Source: Isoetes taiwanensis (taxonomy: Eukaryota; Streptophyta; Lycopodiopsida; Isoetales; Isoetaceae). Taken from it: a stretch of 64,000 nucleotides of DNA. A program made the translations under genes and the position numbers. The notes under the pieces are model-generated. The model was not told the DNA's origin, ran no database searches, and saw nothing but the letters and a program-made list of their open reading frames with translations. Location of the stretch: the NCBI GenBank assembly GCA_021234155.1, contig JAJEKV010000102.1:1852456-1916455 (forward strand), written 5' to 3'. Positions 25,433 through 36,847 of this stretch are shown piece by piece. Each line of letters begins with the position of its first letter. The stretch's first letter is position 1.

Positions 25433-26631
25433 GGCTAGCCGGCGATTTTGTGTAACATAAGGGCGTTACATGGCGTGCGGGCCGCATACACCTGTAACAT
25501 GCCTTATCTCTGCGGAGCTGTTCTCGAGCCTCTTTGGGAATGGACTGTAAGAGGTCTCGAATTGAACTACCCACATTATTCGGCTTGTCCGGCATGTTGA
25601 AGGTGACCTTCCTATCCTGTCGGCCATGCGAGTTCTGCTGAGAGGGCCCAGGACTTGGAGAACGAGGCTTATACGGTGTATAAGGGCGAAATGCTAATAG
25701 GAGCGGGGGGGGTGATGCTTGGTTCTTTGGTGTCTCCCTCTTCGAGGCTCAATGCCTTAGCCTCTGCCTCTGCAACTGATTTCGGGTCTATGGCCTTAAC
25801 CATTCGTTTGATTGATTGGGCCAACCCTTCAATATATCCCTCTACTGCCCTCTTCTCGTTCATACCTGGCACATACAGCCTCAAGCGCATGAATTCATCC
25901 GTATAGGCTTGAACTGTCATACCCTTCTGCTCCAACCTGTAAAAAGTCTGAATCATGGCATTTGCGCGCGGGGCACATAATGCGACTTAAAAAGCTTTGG
26001 CAAACTTTTTAAACTTGCATCCGCTACGTCTAGATGCTTGGCTCTAAGCATAGCCCTTCCACCAAATACGGGCGGCCTCGGTAAGGTTTGTAGTGGCAAC
26101 TTTTCCTGTATCTTTCTCCGTCATCCCATAGGATTTCCCCAACTCCTTCATTTCGTCCAACCAAGACTCCACGTTCAGGCCGCCTCTAGATTTTCCATCA
26201 AACTGAGCCAATTTTCTGTTTTTCCATATATTGGTAATGGCCGTATCAACCGTCTTACGGTACTCCTTGTCCCGGGCCTTTGCATGGTCACCAGATGATA
26301 TAGATGACTCTGAAGACACAGAAGTGGCTGATTGTGAGGATGTGGCACTATCCGTAGACGAGCTTCGACGACGTTTGGAACGGTGCCTCCTTTGTGCGGG
26401 TACAGGGCCTGGTTCCGGTGCAGGTGGCTGCTGTGATGGTGGACTTGGCGGTAACGGAGGTAACTCCTGTCCGTTCTCCTGCATATACTGTGGTGGGTTG
26501 GCATTTAACACATAAGCCTGCAGCTCTACTAACTGCCGCTTCATCAACAGGAGTTCTTGTTCAGGTGTTAATCTGCTAGCATTTGAGGGTGTCTGCCATG
26601 AGGCGTTATGTACACCGTCTATATTGACCAT
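25410..26631 (-). pseudogene. Chromovirus gag
   Basis: The likely ATG is at 26629-26631 (MVNIDGVHN), about 25 bases after the primer site; the frame is also open upstream. The N-terminal part has a Gln/Glu-rich helix, a Pro-rich linker and a Ser/Arg stretch, then the start of the retrotransposon gag domain (NVESWLDEMKELGKSYGM, WWKGYA). The rest (FYRLEQKGMTVQAYTDEFMR) is at 25669-25956. A zinc-knuckle-like CYRCMRPARHVTPLC follows at 25410-25595, with one residue more than the CX2CX4HX4C consensus. Two frame breaks. Confidence 0.87.
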
Positions 26632-26655
26632 AAGAAGGTATAAGCGGAAGTAATG

Positions 26656-26663
26656 TGATACCA
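26656..26663 (-). promoter_or_regulatory. Primer-binding-like site (initiator tRNA-Met type)
   Basis: On the minus strand TTGGTATCACATT lies just before gag; TGGTATCA is the start of the common plant retrotransposon site complementary to initiator tRNA-Met. In a normal element the 5' LTR would end immediately upstream, but here unrelated sequence begins, so this marks the inner edge of the cargo. Confidence 0.55.
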
Positions 26664-26912
26664 AGTGTCACTATGAAGGTCATTTTAAATAGTACCACGA
26701 AATAACAATAAGGACAATACAAGAGAATGAAGGAAAGTAACTTTATTAGAAAGCCAAAGTGACAGTTACATTGGAGGGGTGTTTTAACAAAAACTTAAAG
26801 CTGTACAATACAAAAGTAGTGATTATACATTGGACAATTTTTTTTTTTTAACCAACACATACTTAGCCGTAAAAAAAAACTGAAGAGATCAGGCCTAGGG
26901 CTCCGCGAAAGG

Positions 26913-27363
26913 CTACAGGATAGAGTAACGAATACTCTCCCGTACTGCCCTAACTAACTTGTAGCGAGCCCATGCCTGGATAATAACATACTGATAATCT
27001 AACGTGGGGCTAATGATGAGCAACTTGAAGAGATCTCTTAGCGCGTAGAAAATCTGCCACAAATGGTCATTTGCGTCGGCAAAAGCCTCGTGCTTCGTCA
27101 TCTCCCAGTAATTCCAGGTACGACGGAGAGTGTGTTCCAGATGCTCGAAGGCGCGCTCACGGAGGATGTTGACAATTTCAAAGCCCTTTATTGGATCGTA
27201 GGGCTCTCCTTCATCCATGGGTTCCTCTGCCACATAATCGACATCCCCTGGGTGACACTCTGCATATTGTTGACCATAGTCTTGCTCTGGAGGTATCTGA
27301 TCTTCCCCTCGTAATTCCTCGGGTAGGGTGTCTTCGTTTTCTTCCAGCTCATCGTCTGTAAGA
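26913..27363 (-). CDS. Acidic protein, exon-like frame of unknown function
   Basis: An open frame of about 150 codons begins right after a good 3' splice-site sequence (cttacag, ending about 27364) and ends at a stop near 26913. The N-terminal third is strongly acidic (DDELEENEDTLPEELRGEDQ). The rest is helical and aromatic-rich (LEHTLRRTWNYWEMTKHEAF, LWQIFYALRDLFKLLII). I do not recognise the family. The upstream exon was not identified. It lies on the same strand as, and downstream of, the histone-fold gene and could be a distal exon or a separate relic. Confidence 0.4.
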
Positions 27364-28967
27364 CGACAAGAATGAATATACCATACAAGACAGGCATGCG
27401 GCGGCGTTGCCGCCGCATTAATTAAATGTGAAATAATTTTAATAGATTAGGTTTCAATTTTGCCGCATTAGTTAAAAGAATGCCATCCCAATTTACCACC
27501 ACGAGCAGCTTCTTCTTGTTGCAAGTAATTAGATATATTCTTTAAAGATGACGACGTGATAGACAATTATCATCTGAACTTTTCAATTAAGATTATTTTT
27601 CTTAAGCTATAGGATGCAATATAAAAAGGACCGATCTTTAGGCTCTGTTATTTTGCCAAACCTTGATAGAGCAAGTTATGATCATAAAGTACTTCATGGG
27701 TATGCCACAAATAGCAGAAAGAACTTTAATCTTGCATGTTTATGCCAACACTCCAAGTTGCTGATTTGTGTTTAGGGAAATGCAAGAGCGCATTGCTTTC
27801 TTTATCAATCGAACTACAGGAAACAGTATCCACATCCTTAATGGGAAAAAAGAAACTGCAAACTGAAGCTACTAATATGTCCAGAAACAATTTGCAAGGT
27901 TTAATCCAGCCCTAGGAAATCCTCATTTACCTTGATGTCAAAAGTAACGGAGCTTATCAATACATGCTCTTGGCTCGAAAGAATCCATACGAATTGGGGA
28001 TTTATAACACACTCTGCAAATATCACATAGTTTGAGCACATCTAACAGGGCAGAGCATAATAACCCGTTGTTCTTACCAGGAATTCACAAAAAAAGCAAG
28101 CGCCTACCATCGGATCCATGCCGTAGAAGCAGAAGCAGATGCCCAAATGAGAAGCGCGTTGGCAGGACGACATAGGTAGCCAACCATCACTATCTGATTC
28201 AATATCGTTGACAATACCAAAGCCTGGAGTGCAGTGTGAATATGGAGGATGTTATACATATTGCTAGATCACCTGCACCCCAGCAAATTCAGCACACTCT
28301 ACACAGAAAACAGCTAAATCCATTCATAAAATAGATAGAAGAAGAACCTGTGATCGGGTACTCTCTGGCACAAGAGAGAGAACAAATGCAGCTAACAAAT
28401 CCGACACAAAGCTGTTCAGATTTTGACACAGGCATCTTTCAAATTGCAGATCAATTTTGGGCAACAACCATACCTCCTAATTGCTGCAAAGCATGTTCTT
28501 TGTCAAGATTCTTCCAATTTCGGCGGTTCTGAGATAGCAAGGATGGGATTGCGTATCTAAGCGAAGCCCACTTCAAAGCAACCGTAGCAAATCCCTGTGG
28601 AAATTATAGAGCGGCTATGGCGTGCATCAAGCGCCAAGCAGAGGAACTAAATTGCCCTATTTGTTTAAAGAAATCCTAGCCCTCCATCCCAATCTGACTT
28701 GCTGATGTGGAATTTTTTGCCTATGTACACGTCATCTTTTTCTTGCACTGACATATTTTTATATGATAGTGATAGAATGATTTTTATATTCCAAACCCTA
28801 AAAGAGCCAAACAAGTATCATAGGGAAACAATTTAATTGTACTCAGCGATACAATACTCATAAAACATAAGAAAATAGCACATATATTATATGATGGCTT
28901 AAAAGAAATTGCCAATCAAAGATTACATCTTTACGCAATACAAAGATTTATAATTGTAAAAAGATAT
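27364..28967. other. Non-coding stretch inside the cargo
   Basis: AT-rich, with no frame longer than about 60 codons and no homology I recognise. If the flanking minus-strand frames belonged to one spliced gene this would be an intron; the acceptor at its lower end fits that, but no matching donor could be chosen. Confidence 0.5.
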
Positions 28968-29850
28968 CTAAGAACTAGGTTCCTCATCTTCGTCCATAGG
29001 CTGAGGAGGTGGCCGGTAGCGCATCAAGGTGGTGCTGGGACTAGCAGAGAGGGCGGCTCGAGCTGCTGCCTCCGGTGGTAAACAAGTGGCCAAAGGTGCT
29101 GCAACAAGGAGTCGCCCCCAATGCCACGATAGCCAAATCTCGTCGGACCAAGGTGATAGTGGTGGCATGATAGTCAATCTTCTTATGGCCCGCCAAGGTG
29201 GATAGCGCACGGAGCGCCCACCAAGATGCTTCAGAAGAAGGCCCCAAGTTCTTGGAGAAGAACAAGACCTCACCTTGCCGGAAGGCTGAAAAGAAGAATC
29301 GGGTCAAATGGTTGCCCATTGCCCTAATTTGCGGATCCCTGGAGGTCTCTGCTTCCTTTTCTAAGTTAACAGGGATCTTCTCCTGCTCTGCTTCTTCTTT
29401 GTCATCCCGAAGACTCATCTTGATATCCCAAAAGTCTTCTTCCTCCTGATCCACCTCTCCCATAGTGATCTGTAATGGCTGAACTGCAGGAGAAGGGCGC
29501 ATGCGAGCCGCAAACTGCTCCTCAGGAGGCTGGGGTGCATCAGTCAATAGGAACTGCCGAAGAGACAAGAGGGTCTCAACGGGCTCAATCTCCTCTGGTT
29601 GGAATGCAAACAAACCACGGACTTATACGGATGTACAAATGATGTTGTGAAGTCGGCGAAGTCATCCTCGGCGAAGATTCCGCAAGGTCGTAGAAACTTC
29701 TATCTTTTACCCGACCCACAGCATATCGGCGATGACGCGGTAAGCCCACATAATATCCTCCAAAATAAGATACTCTTTTGGTCGCTTCAAGAGTACGGTA
29801 GGGAGGAGATTTAGCCCTTCAAGCTTGAGGGCTTTATCCCGACTTGTGCG
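28968..29850 (-). pseudogene. Unknown protein, C-terminal part, broken frames
   Basis: Pieces in order on the minus strand: a coding-like stretch near 29850-29700 (LLPTVLLKRPKEYLILEDIM); a piece reading CGIFAEDDFADFTTSFVHPY; the long frame 29041-29613 with Pro/Glu-rich and acidic segments (EVDQEEEDFWDIKMSLRDDK) and a conserved-looking core (LTRFFFSAFRQGEVLFFSKN); and a tail PPPQPMDEDEEPSS ending at 28968. The frames shift at least three times. It probably continues the frame at 29907-30347. Family not recognised; a plant transposon-associated protein is possible. Confidence 0.45.
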
Positions 29851-29906
29851 GGGCTACGAAGCTAGCTCCTTCCATCTTGCAAAGTCACGCTTTCGTTAAA
29901 TTTACT

Positions 29907-30347
29907 TCATCGCCCTCCCGTCAGGGGTATTGGGGTGGTGGATCGCTTTCTGCTGGCTATCTGCTCATCCTCAATGTACTGGTCCATGATGATTGCTAGC
30001 GCAAATCGAGCCTCAAAGCAAAGTTCACGATCTATGGTGACAATAGGAAGGTCGGTCCCTCGCCTCCTAATGCCCTTAATGACATTCCGGGCGTGGTCAT
30101 CGCCTCCCAACATCTCCAGCAAGGTGTGGAAGTCAAGGTAGAGCTGTGAGTCATCTTCATTGAAGACACAAGCGAGTACCCATCTCTTCACAAGAAAACC
30201 CCGAAAAGCAACGGCGTGGTGAGTGCTTTGCATGTTGTGGATGAGATCCACTTGCTGGAGCAGATAAGGATGAAGAACATCAAAGGAAACCACGGGGTCC
30301 CAGTGCTCACCATCCAAGTACCACTGCTGTAGAGTCGGGCGAGCCAT
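29907..30347 (-). CDS. Unknown 146-residue protein, probable N-terminal part of a larger one
   Basis: An ATG-initiated frame at 30347 encodes MARPTLQQWYLDGEHWDPVV, then a mixed helical domain rich in aromatic and acidic residues (FLVKRWVLACVFNEDDSQLY). No signal peptide, membrane segment or known catalytic motif is visible. It ends with a low-complexity SRKRSTTPIPLTGGR that may be out-of-frame read-through, since coding character resumes downstream in another frame. It lies 268 bases after the histone-fold gene on the same strand, as though part of one transcription unit or element. Function unknown. Confidence 0.45.
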   Translation of the reverse strand: MARPTLQQWYLDGEHWDPVVSFDVLHPYLLQQVDLIHNMQSTHHAVAFRGFLVKRWVLACVFNEDDSQLYLDFHTLLEMLGGDDHARNVIKGIRRRGTDLPIVTIDRELCFEARFALAIIMDQYIEDEQIASRKRSTTPIPLTGGR

Positions 30348-30614
30348 GAGGAAGAAGGCGCAAGGGAGGAGAAGGAAAACGCTGAAAGCAAAAACGAAAA
30401 TGAAACCCTAATGGGCCAAAAAGTGGCTTTATACTTTTCGGCACGTTTTCCTAGGTTATAAAAAAAATTTATTATTTACTTAATAATTTACATTTAAATA
30501 TACTCCAAGTGGCAAAAAGACACGATTTTGAGTTTATAGCTTTAAAAAAAAAAATATTTTACATAGATCTAGATCACAAATTTTTTTGCAATAGAACAAA
30601 GAGAGTTCCAACAA

Positions 30615-31415
30615 TCAGCGAAATTCCCCTCGGATCCTTCTTGCGAGCTGGATATCCTTGGGCATTATGGTAATCCTTTTAGCATGAATGGCGCACAGGT
30701 TGGCATCGCTCAAAATCTCAATGAGGTAGGCCTCGGTAGCTTCCTGGAGTGCGAGTATAGCAAAAGCCTGAAACCTCAGACCGGTCTTGAATTCTTGGGC
30801 AATTTCCCGGACAACCCGCTGAAAAGGTAGCCGGCGTATCAATGGCTCAGTAGTCTTCTGATACTTACGTATCCCGCGAAGAGCTACTGTGCCCGGACGG
30901 AACCTATGGGGCTTCCTCGGCTTGACAGTTGCCCTAAGCAATGGCAAGGACTTCCCGCCAGTCGAGGGATGTTTCGCCCTTTGCACTATCTGCTCCCGAC
31001 GCTGCGCTGACGTTTTCTTGCCAATTGCAGCATCCTTCTGCAATCGGGTCTTATAACCGACACCTCCCCTTGTGGATTTCGTATGCTTCCTCTTCCTATT
31101 ACCCCATCTTTCTTCTGTATTTTGCACAACATGTTGATCTACATTTTGATCCCCGCCCTGCTGTGTTTGGGCATCCTCCTCTGCTTTACGGATCCGCTCT
31201 GTCTCCGCATCCGGGGCCTCCCTGTCCTGGCGCACTTGTATTCGCCTTGCAATCTCCGTATGGTACCGGTCCGTGTGAGCTCGCATGTCGGCTTGCACGA
31301 GATCCATGCGCTCTTGTGTGAAGCTAGGGAGGAACATTTTCGAAGATAAAACTATGTAGTTCCTTGTTCCAATAAAAAAGGGGGAGATTGTAATGGTCCC
31401 TGTACATAAGCACAT
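30615..31415 (-). CDS. Histone H3-fold protein with long charged N-terminal extension
   Basis: The last 99 residues align with the histone H3 fold without gaps: [32 protein letters not shown] (alpha 1), RFQ and [10 protein letters not shown] (alpha 2), NLCAIHAKR and [14 protein letters not shown] (alpha 3). Residues equivalent to H3 K56, K79, R83, C110 and H113 are kept. Loop 1 has the normal H3 length, unlike CENH3. The canonical tail is replaced by about 150 residues of charged, Gln-rich, coiled-coil-like sequence. A STGGK like H3 residues 10-14 survives, but the rest of the K18-K27 segment is absent or altered. The start is uncertain: ATG at 31415 or 31337, or read-through from the frame upstream. 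No stop disturbs the histone domain. Likely a nuclear nucleosomal or DNA-binding protein captured by a mobile element. Confidence 0.8.
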   Translation of the reverse strand: MCLCTGTITISPFFIGTRNYIVLSSKMFLPSFTQERMDLVQADMRAHTDRYHTEIARRIQVRQDREAPDAETERIRKAEEDAQTQQGGDQNVDQHVVQNTEERWGNRKRKHTKSTRGGVGYKTRLQKDAAIGKKTSAQRREQIVQRAKHPSTGGKSLPLLRATVKPRKPHRFRPGTVALRGIRKYQKTTEPLIRRLPFQRVVREIAQEFKTGLRFQAFAILALQEATEAYLIEILSDANLCAIHAKRITIMPKDIQLARRIRGEFR

Positions 31416-31767
31416 GAGCTTTACCACGGTAATAGAAATGGCTAGCTCGCTCTTTTGGGAGGCCGCTAGCTATTTGCTGGAGGTCCTCTAGCCTAGCAAG
31501 GTGCACAATTCTTTGGGCCTCTGTTCGGATAAGTCTACGGGATCCTCCTCTGGGCGGCGACGGGTAAAACTTAACAATAGCCCAAGCTTGATCAGGTTGC
31601 TCCACAAGAGTGTAAGGTTGGTCTGCAGCATTCAGCTTCATAAGGAACCGCTCGTTAAAGTGAAAAATAGGGTACGGTATTCTGCGGTTCTCAGTAAAAT
31701 GGGTCACGAGCAGATCTAGAACAGTGTCAACCATGGAGCTATCATCTGAGAGATGGTCTACTAGCAC
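31324..31767 (-). CDS. Unknown protein immediately upstream of and overlapping the H3-fold gene
   Basis: A 147-codon frame with no ATG at its beginning; the coding-like reading continues further upstream ([19 protein letters not shown]) to two stops near 31800, and a splice-acceptor-like gtcgttcag lies near 31852. It contains [20 protein letters not shown] and [20 protein letters not shown]. It ends FIFENVPP and then a stop at 31324, exactly where the overlapping +1 frame continues with [13 protein letters not shown] of the H3-fold protein. One C fewer in a CCC run there would join the two, so they are probably one protein. Family not recognised. Confidence 0.5.
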   Translation of the reverse strand: MLVDHLSDDSSMVDTVLDLLVTHFTENRRIPYPIFHFNERFLMKLNAADQPYTLVEQPDQAWAIVKFYPSPPRGGSRRLIRTEAQRIVHLARLEDLQQIASGLPKERASHFYYRGKAHVLMYRDHYNLPLFYWNKELHSFIFENVPP

Positions 31768-32109
31768 GCTATACAGCTGGAAGACATTCGCCTTCTTTAG
31801 GTCTCATCAGTAAGCAGGAAGCGGCATCATAGCAGCAAAGCGCGATCTGAACGACAAAGGAAGTAGGCGTTAGTGCAGAGTAGGTGGCGCTAAGGTCAGA
31901 AAGGAGACGCTAGGCGGTTAGGGTGGCAGCAGGGTAACATGCAAGGTCGGCTATGGCGGCGGGCGAGCTCTACTCCGGCGGCTATGGCGGCAAGAGGGCG
32001 TCCCAACTAACACATTTTTCAAAAAAAGTAGCACAATTTTGAATCTACTTTTTAACCCTTTTTTTTTTTTTTTGAAAAGTTTAATTTTTTTTTTTTTTTT
32101 AAAGAAAAC
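31768..32109. other. Non-coding, with long homopolymers
   Basis: Contains repeated ggcggctatggcgg motifs near 31950-31995 and two long T runs (about 32055-32071 and 32085-32100). No gene is seen. It separates the family-C LTR fragment from the unknown upstream frame. Confidence 0.6.
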
Positions 32110-32840
32110 GGACGCGTATTTTTGTGTGGTCGGCCCGGCTCCTATCACGATGCCCCGATGGTATACAAAGCGGAGATCATCCCTCAAACCAAAGATCGCC
32201 ACCGACATGAGGGCCGTCCACCTAACATCCGGGCTCTTGCTGGTGGCCAAGAACCCGACGGGGAAGAATGGGCGTGTCATTCATCCCGCCTCTCCCTTGG
32301 GATCGATCTAGGCTGCTTTAAGCATAAACACACATGAGCACATGACATAAATCAACAATAGCATACCCACCTCGAAGGGTGGTCCACCATATCCACAAGA
32401 GGCTGCAACAACACATCGGTGTATCAACATAACATGGGGAAATCCTACCCAAAAGGCTCGGACTCTTGGGAAAGACTGGCGGCTTGGTCTCCTGGATAAC
32501 AATGCGCATGCGGAATTCATGGCAATTGGATTTGGCTAGCATAGAAACATGGTCATTAGGTAGTCCACTCCATCCGGCCCCCCATTGCATACTTTGCGTG
32601 ATAGGCTGAAAAGTATTGAGCCTGACCGTAGCCTGCCGGGTTCATAGCCAAAGGGGCTATTACTGGATTGCATCTCCCGGCTCAGATGAGGCAGAGGAGA
32701 TCACTCTCCTCCAGAAGGTTCATGCCAATCACAGGCGAGCTAGAGAGCCACTGCTCGTATACGACTTGAACCCCTAGAAGATGACGCATCACCTAAGAGG
32801 TGTCGAGCCCATACCCTGCCCGCACGCATCACGAGTCTCC
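32110..32840 (-). mobile_element. Family-C LTR fragment (U5-side part), minus orientation
   Basis: Shares the ordered landmarks of the other LTRs: cgaagggtggtccacca, ctcggactcttggg, tagtccactccatccg, then ggttcatagccaaagg. It is an inverted match to 37540-38260. The U3 start is missing beyond 32840. In minus-strand order it stands directly before the unknown and H3-fold frames, which could therefore have lain downstream of a 5' LTR. Confidence 0.75.
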
Positions 32841-35800
32841 CCACCTTGAAACGACCCTGCACAAAGCTTATCGAACTCTTTCGATACATGCAATTAATAC
32901 AATTATTATAAGATAATACTTAAAAGTTATAAGTGAAATGTTTACAATCACCACGTGGTAAGGCATTTAATTTAATCCTTACTTCAACATTAATTATAAC
33001 TAGTTATGGTGCCCGGCGTTGCCAGGCCTAGTAACGATTTGAAGTGGTGGGGGTAAATGGAGTAGCGTTTGACATGCAAGCAATTGAGATGAAATAATAT
33101 TCAAAATTGAGATGAAATAATATTCAAAGTTGAGAGCATATGTTGAATGTGATCTATGCGCCAGTTGATGAGTTATTGTGCTTTTATTTGGTTACCTCCA
33201 TGGCAGTGGATGAGTTTTTGTGGCTTATGTGAACAGCCTAACTACCTAGATGCTTGAGGATGTACTTGCTATACATCCTCGTATCATCTTTGGAAAGATA
33301 AATGTCGATGATGGATAAGAGAGGAATATGTGCTGCATTTTTTGTGTGTCTGAATTGAATGCAATTTGGACATCCAAAGCTAGTATCCTCACATGAATAT
33401 AGTATCCTCACATGAATATAAAATTACTGGACAAACAATTGCAAAATACAGGTGCATGCACTTGTCTAAGGCTGCCAAGTACAGGTGCATGTAATCTTTT
33501 ATGTCGTTTGATTAATGTTCTTGGAGAAGGTTGACTTGGAGAAGGTTGGGCTCAGTGATTATGAAGTGTTCGCATTCATAGCAGTGCCTAACCAATACAC
33601 ATGGAGATGAGAAACGACATTCCACCTTGTTGTTCAACGTTGCCATAAAAACAACAGCAAAGAGATAGTGGCCGAATAGTTATTATCTCATTCATTGTAT
33701 TCTCAAGGACATGCACGAAAATTATAATCCTGATGAGGGCTCCAAGCTTGCTAAACATACATTCTCACAGTCTACTACTATGATGCGTTGTAAAATAGAA
33801 AATCTTGTAAGTGCTTTAGCAGGGTTGCATATCTTTAATGATCACGTTCACGTGCAAATCCAGAACGACTAATCTTTACATTATTTTGCCATTTACTGAT
33901 CATAACTGCAAATGAGCTTACTATGGCATTTGTCATCATCTGCACATCGCACATTCAAAAATCAGACAGTCTTTCAAGCGGCAAAACAATTATTGAATCT
34001 TTTACCTTGGTCTTCAAAGTTGAAATGTAGGATTTGCATATCTGCAATGGTGATGCAGTAGGATGCCGCAACCGCCAAAGTTAGTTTGTTGCATGCCTTA
34101 TAAAAATGTCAAAGAAAGCTAATGATTGTAGTTTGAATCAAATAAAAGAAGACCATCGACCACGGACTTTGAATAGCAATGTTCTTGCTTGTGCCTTAGT
34201 TCCAGAACGATGATCAATATATGCTACAGAACTCTATGTTCCACCGTTGCCAAACCTACCAAAGTAGGAGCATGAAGTTAGCAAGAGAAGCAAGTCTTGA
34301 TGATGATGACGACCCTGTATTCTTGTAAGGAAGTGCGCAGACACACAATGGCAAGCTAGCTGCTTCATACCTGGAGTCTTAGGCAATATTCTCACACAAG
34401 AAAAAAAGTACGCATCTTGAAGACCTGCATCTTCAAGACCTGCCACCGCCAATCTTGCAAGATCTAAACCACCTATATGAAATAAGCAGCATAAGAAATG
34501 ATACAGACAACATAGGGATCTTGAAAAGCTCCAAACGACCAAATGCCTATCTAGATAGGATGCAGAGGATGTTTTCCAAGATCTGCCTAATCTTAAAATA
34601 AAAGAATGCTCTTTAAACAACTTTTGGATGGTAAGATCTTTACCATAACATTGAACCTTCATAGGAAAATGTCTGCAAGTTGGGTTATTCTGCACCAGAG
34701 AAGTAGATAAGCCCTGAAGAAGAAAATATAAAGTGTCAAAATGAAGGAAAAAACATTACCTGGAACGGAACTCGTTTCTTGCTCGTCAAACTTACATCAA
34801 ATTGGCCAATAACAACAATAAGGCAGAACCTGAAATCGTGCAGATGAAAATCTAGAGCTAAGCCACAATATTTCTGATCTAATCTGCAGAATATATTAAT
34901 GTGCAAGCATAATTTGGCCCGCAATCCAAATCGAAGCTCAAGCTCCTGAATTGATTCAAGGATTGCAAGAGCTGAGTTAGAAGAAAAATGTTTTAAACCT
35001 AAGAAGTCTATCGATTATCCTTGCATGACATATGAAGAAGCTTGGATATGGCTTAGGTAGGGTTCTACCTTCTCAACCAATTCCTCTGCCATGTGGATAT
35101 AGCATAGGTAGGGTTCTACCTGCTCAACCAATTCCTCTGCCATGTGCCTAAGGCATATGTGTCTAATTTCCAAGGAAAGGATATCCAATCTAGCTCTATG
35201 CACCTGTTATTTTGGGCTACATTAGCACCAGCTTATTGAGTATCTTTTCTCGCGAAGGTCTCTAATTCTTAAAGCATGGCCTACTGGCCCTGATTAATTG
35301 ACAAATCGAAGGAAGAAAAAAGGACGAAGACCAACCCCAGCATAAAATCTGAACACAGATTCAGGCCCCTTCACTCTTACAGCACTCTGCAATGGTTTTT
35401 CATGCATTCTTGGAACTGCACTGTAACAAATACAAATGAATAAGAAAAGGTCATGTAGATATACTGAAGCCTCACCTATACTTCCTTACGCCTCTGCAAC
35501 TGCAACTGACCCATTCACCATATATAATAGGTCTGCTTAAGAAATTCAAGATTAAAAATTACATGTATGCCACAGACACAATTTTCACTTTGAAAGCCTT
35601 TGAAAGTTAATTCCTGGCCCGCCGAAAGAGCTCCTGCCTGCCACAACAGCTCTCTAAGCTGACCGGATATTTATGTCCTGTTTTAGCAGACGACAAGAAA
35701 TTGAACCCTGCTCTGAGCACCAACTACCACTTCAAGAAAAGCTGTAGACCAACGCAAGAGGGTTAGAACGAATCAGAAGTAGAATAAAGCTTAAAGAAGA

Positions 35801-36807
35801 AGAACAAAGAAGTAGGAAAAAGAAAACATAATCGATCTTGTAGCCAGCAGAAACAAATGAGGTGAGGTCTCACTGGAACTGCCCGATCTGTGAGTGAAAA
35901 TGCCCCTGTTGCTCCAAGCTCCAACACTAATGCTGCTTGATCGTTGCCCTAGCTTGATCGCCCTTGCACTGGTTTGATCTGCACCGTGATTTAGGCATAA
36001 CAACTTTCGCCTAAAGCCTTGTTATTCTTTTAAACAAAGAAATCGTAAACCCAAACCTATAGATTGAATTTTTGAATCCATTCCTAAGCCTCTTAGATCA
36101 TCACCTGTAAGCACGCATCCTAATCCTCTTAGATCACCACCTGTAAGCACGCATGATGTTGCCAAAAATAAACACGGATCGGGTAAGGCGTACACAGATA
36201 GCAGAAATGTGAAATCATATGGATCCCGATTTTTGGAAAATCGGGAATTTTTTCCGACAACCAAAACCCTTAAAACCTTAGCAAAATGACAATTAAAAAA
36301 AACCAAAAAAAATTTCGACCAAACCGGAAAATCCCTCCTTTATAAGATAGATATCAAGATTAAACAAGATAAAATTTGTTCTTAAGGTTCTCGTCCCCTT
36401 GTAGCATTTATTCACTACATATGCTACAAGTTCTTGTAGTGCATGCAACCTCCCGCCGGTTCGTCATTCTATTGGCCTGCAGGTTCAACACTACATTAGT
36501 ACATGATTACTTATTATAAGGGTTGGTTATTAGGGAACCACCCATTAAACACAATTACATGAATGCAATGTATATCTCCCGGCATAGGAAGATTATGCTT
36601 CTTCCATCATGGCCGTGGAGACAGCGCCCTATCGTGCCTAGGATGACACTCATGCCTACACCTTTAGTTGCTTTTTGCGTGAAGGCTGGTGTCCTCCCCC
36701 TCATTGGGCGTGAAGGATCCTTCCCGTGATAAGCATTGACTAGCGGTGCTTCCCTATCATGCATCTGAATGACCTCTTTTCTCTCAAGCTGACTACTTCC
36801 GTGGCAT
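32841..36807. other. Non-coding stretch with short direct repeats
   Basis: About 4 kb with no supported gene. A 153-residue minus frame at 34234-34695 has no recognisable motif and Cys/Leu composition typical of chance frames. Two local tandem repeats are visible: about 60 bp at 35035-35150 (aggtagggttctacc followed by tcaaccaattcctctgcc, twice) and about 36 bp at 36090-36152 (cctcttagatca, then cacctgtaagcacgcat, twice). Confidence 0.6.
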
Positions 36808-36847
36808 CGGAAGTAGACTCCTATGTTACCTGAGGAGTCTACTTCCG
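36808..36847. repeat. Perfect 15-bp inverted repeat with 10-base loop
   Basis: cggaagtagactcct and aggagtctacttccg face each other around atgttacctg. It lies at the boundary between unrelated non-coding DNA and the plus-oriented family-C LTR. Its role is unknown; it could be the end of a small element or the LTR-start stem-loop. Confidence 0.75.

Noticed and set aside
30615-31415. Reading the histone-fold gene as CENH3
   Set aside because: Loop 1 has the canonical H3 length and residues such as C110/H113 and the alpha-3 end match ordinary H3, whereas CENH3 usually has a longer loop 1 and a divergent alpha 2.
34234-34695. 153-residue minus-strand gene
   Set aside because: No motif or domain, composition typical of translated non-coding DNA, no supporting neighbour.
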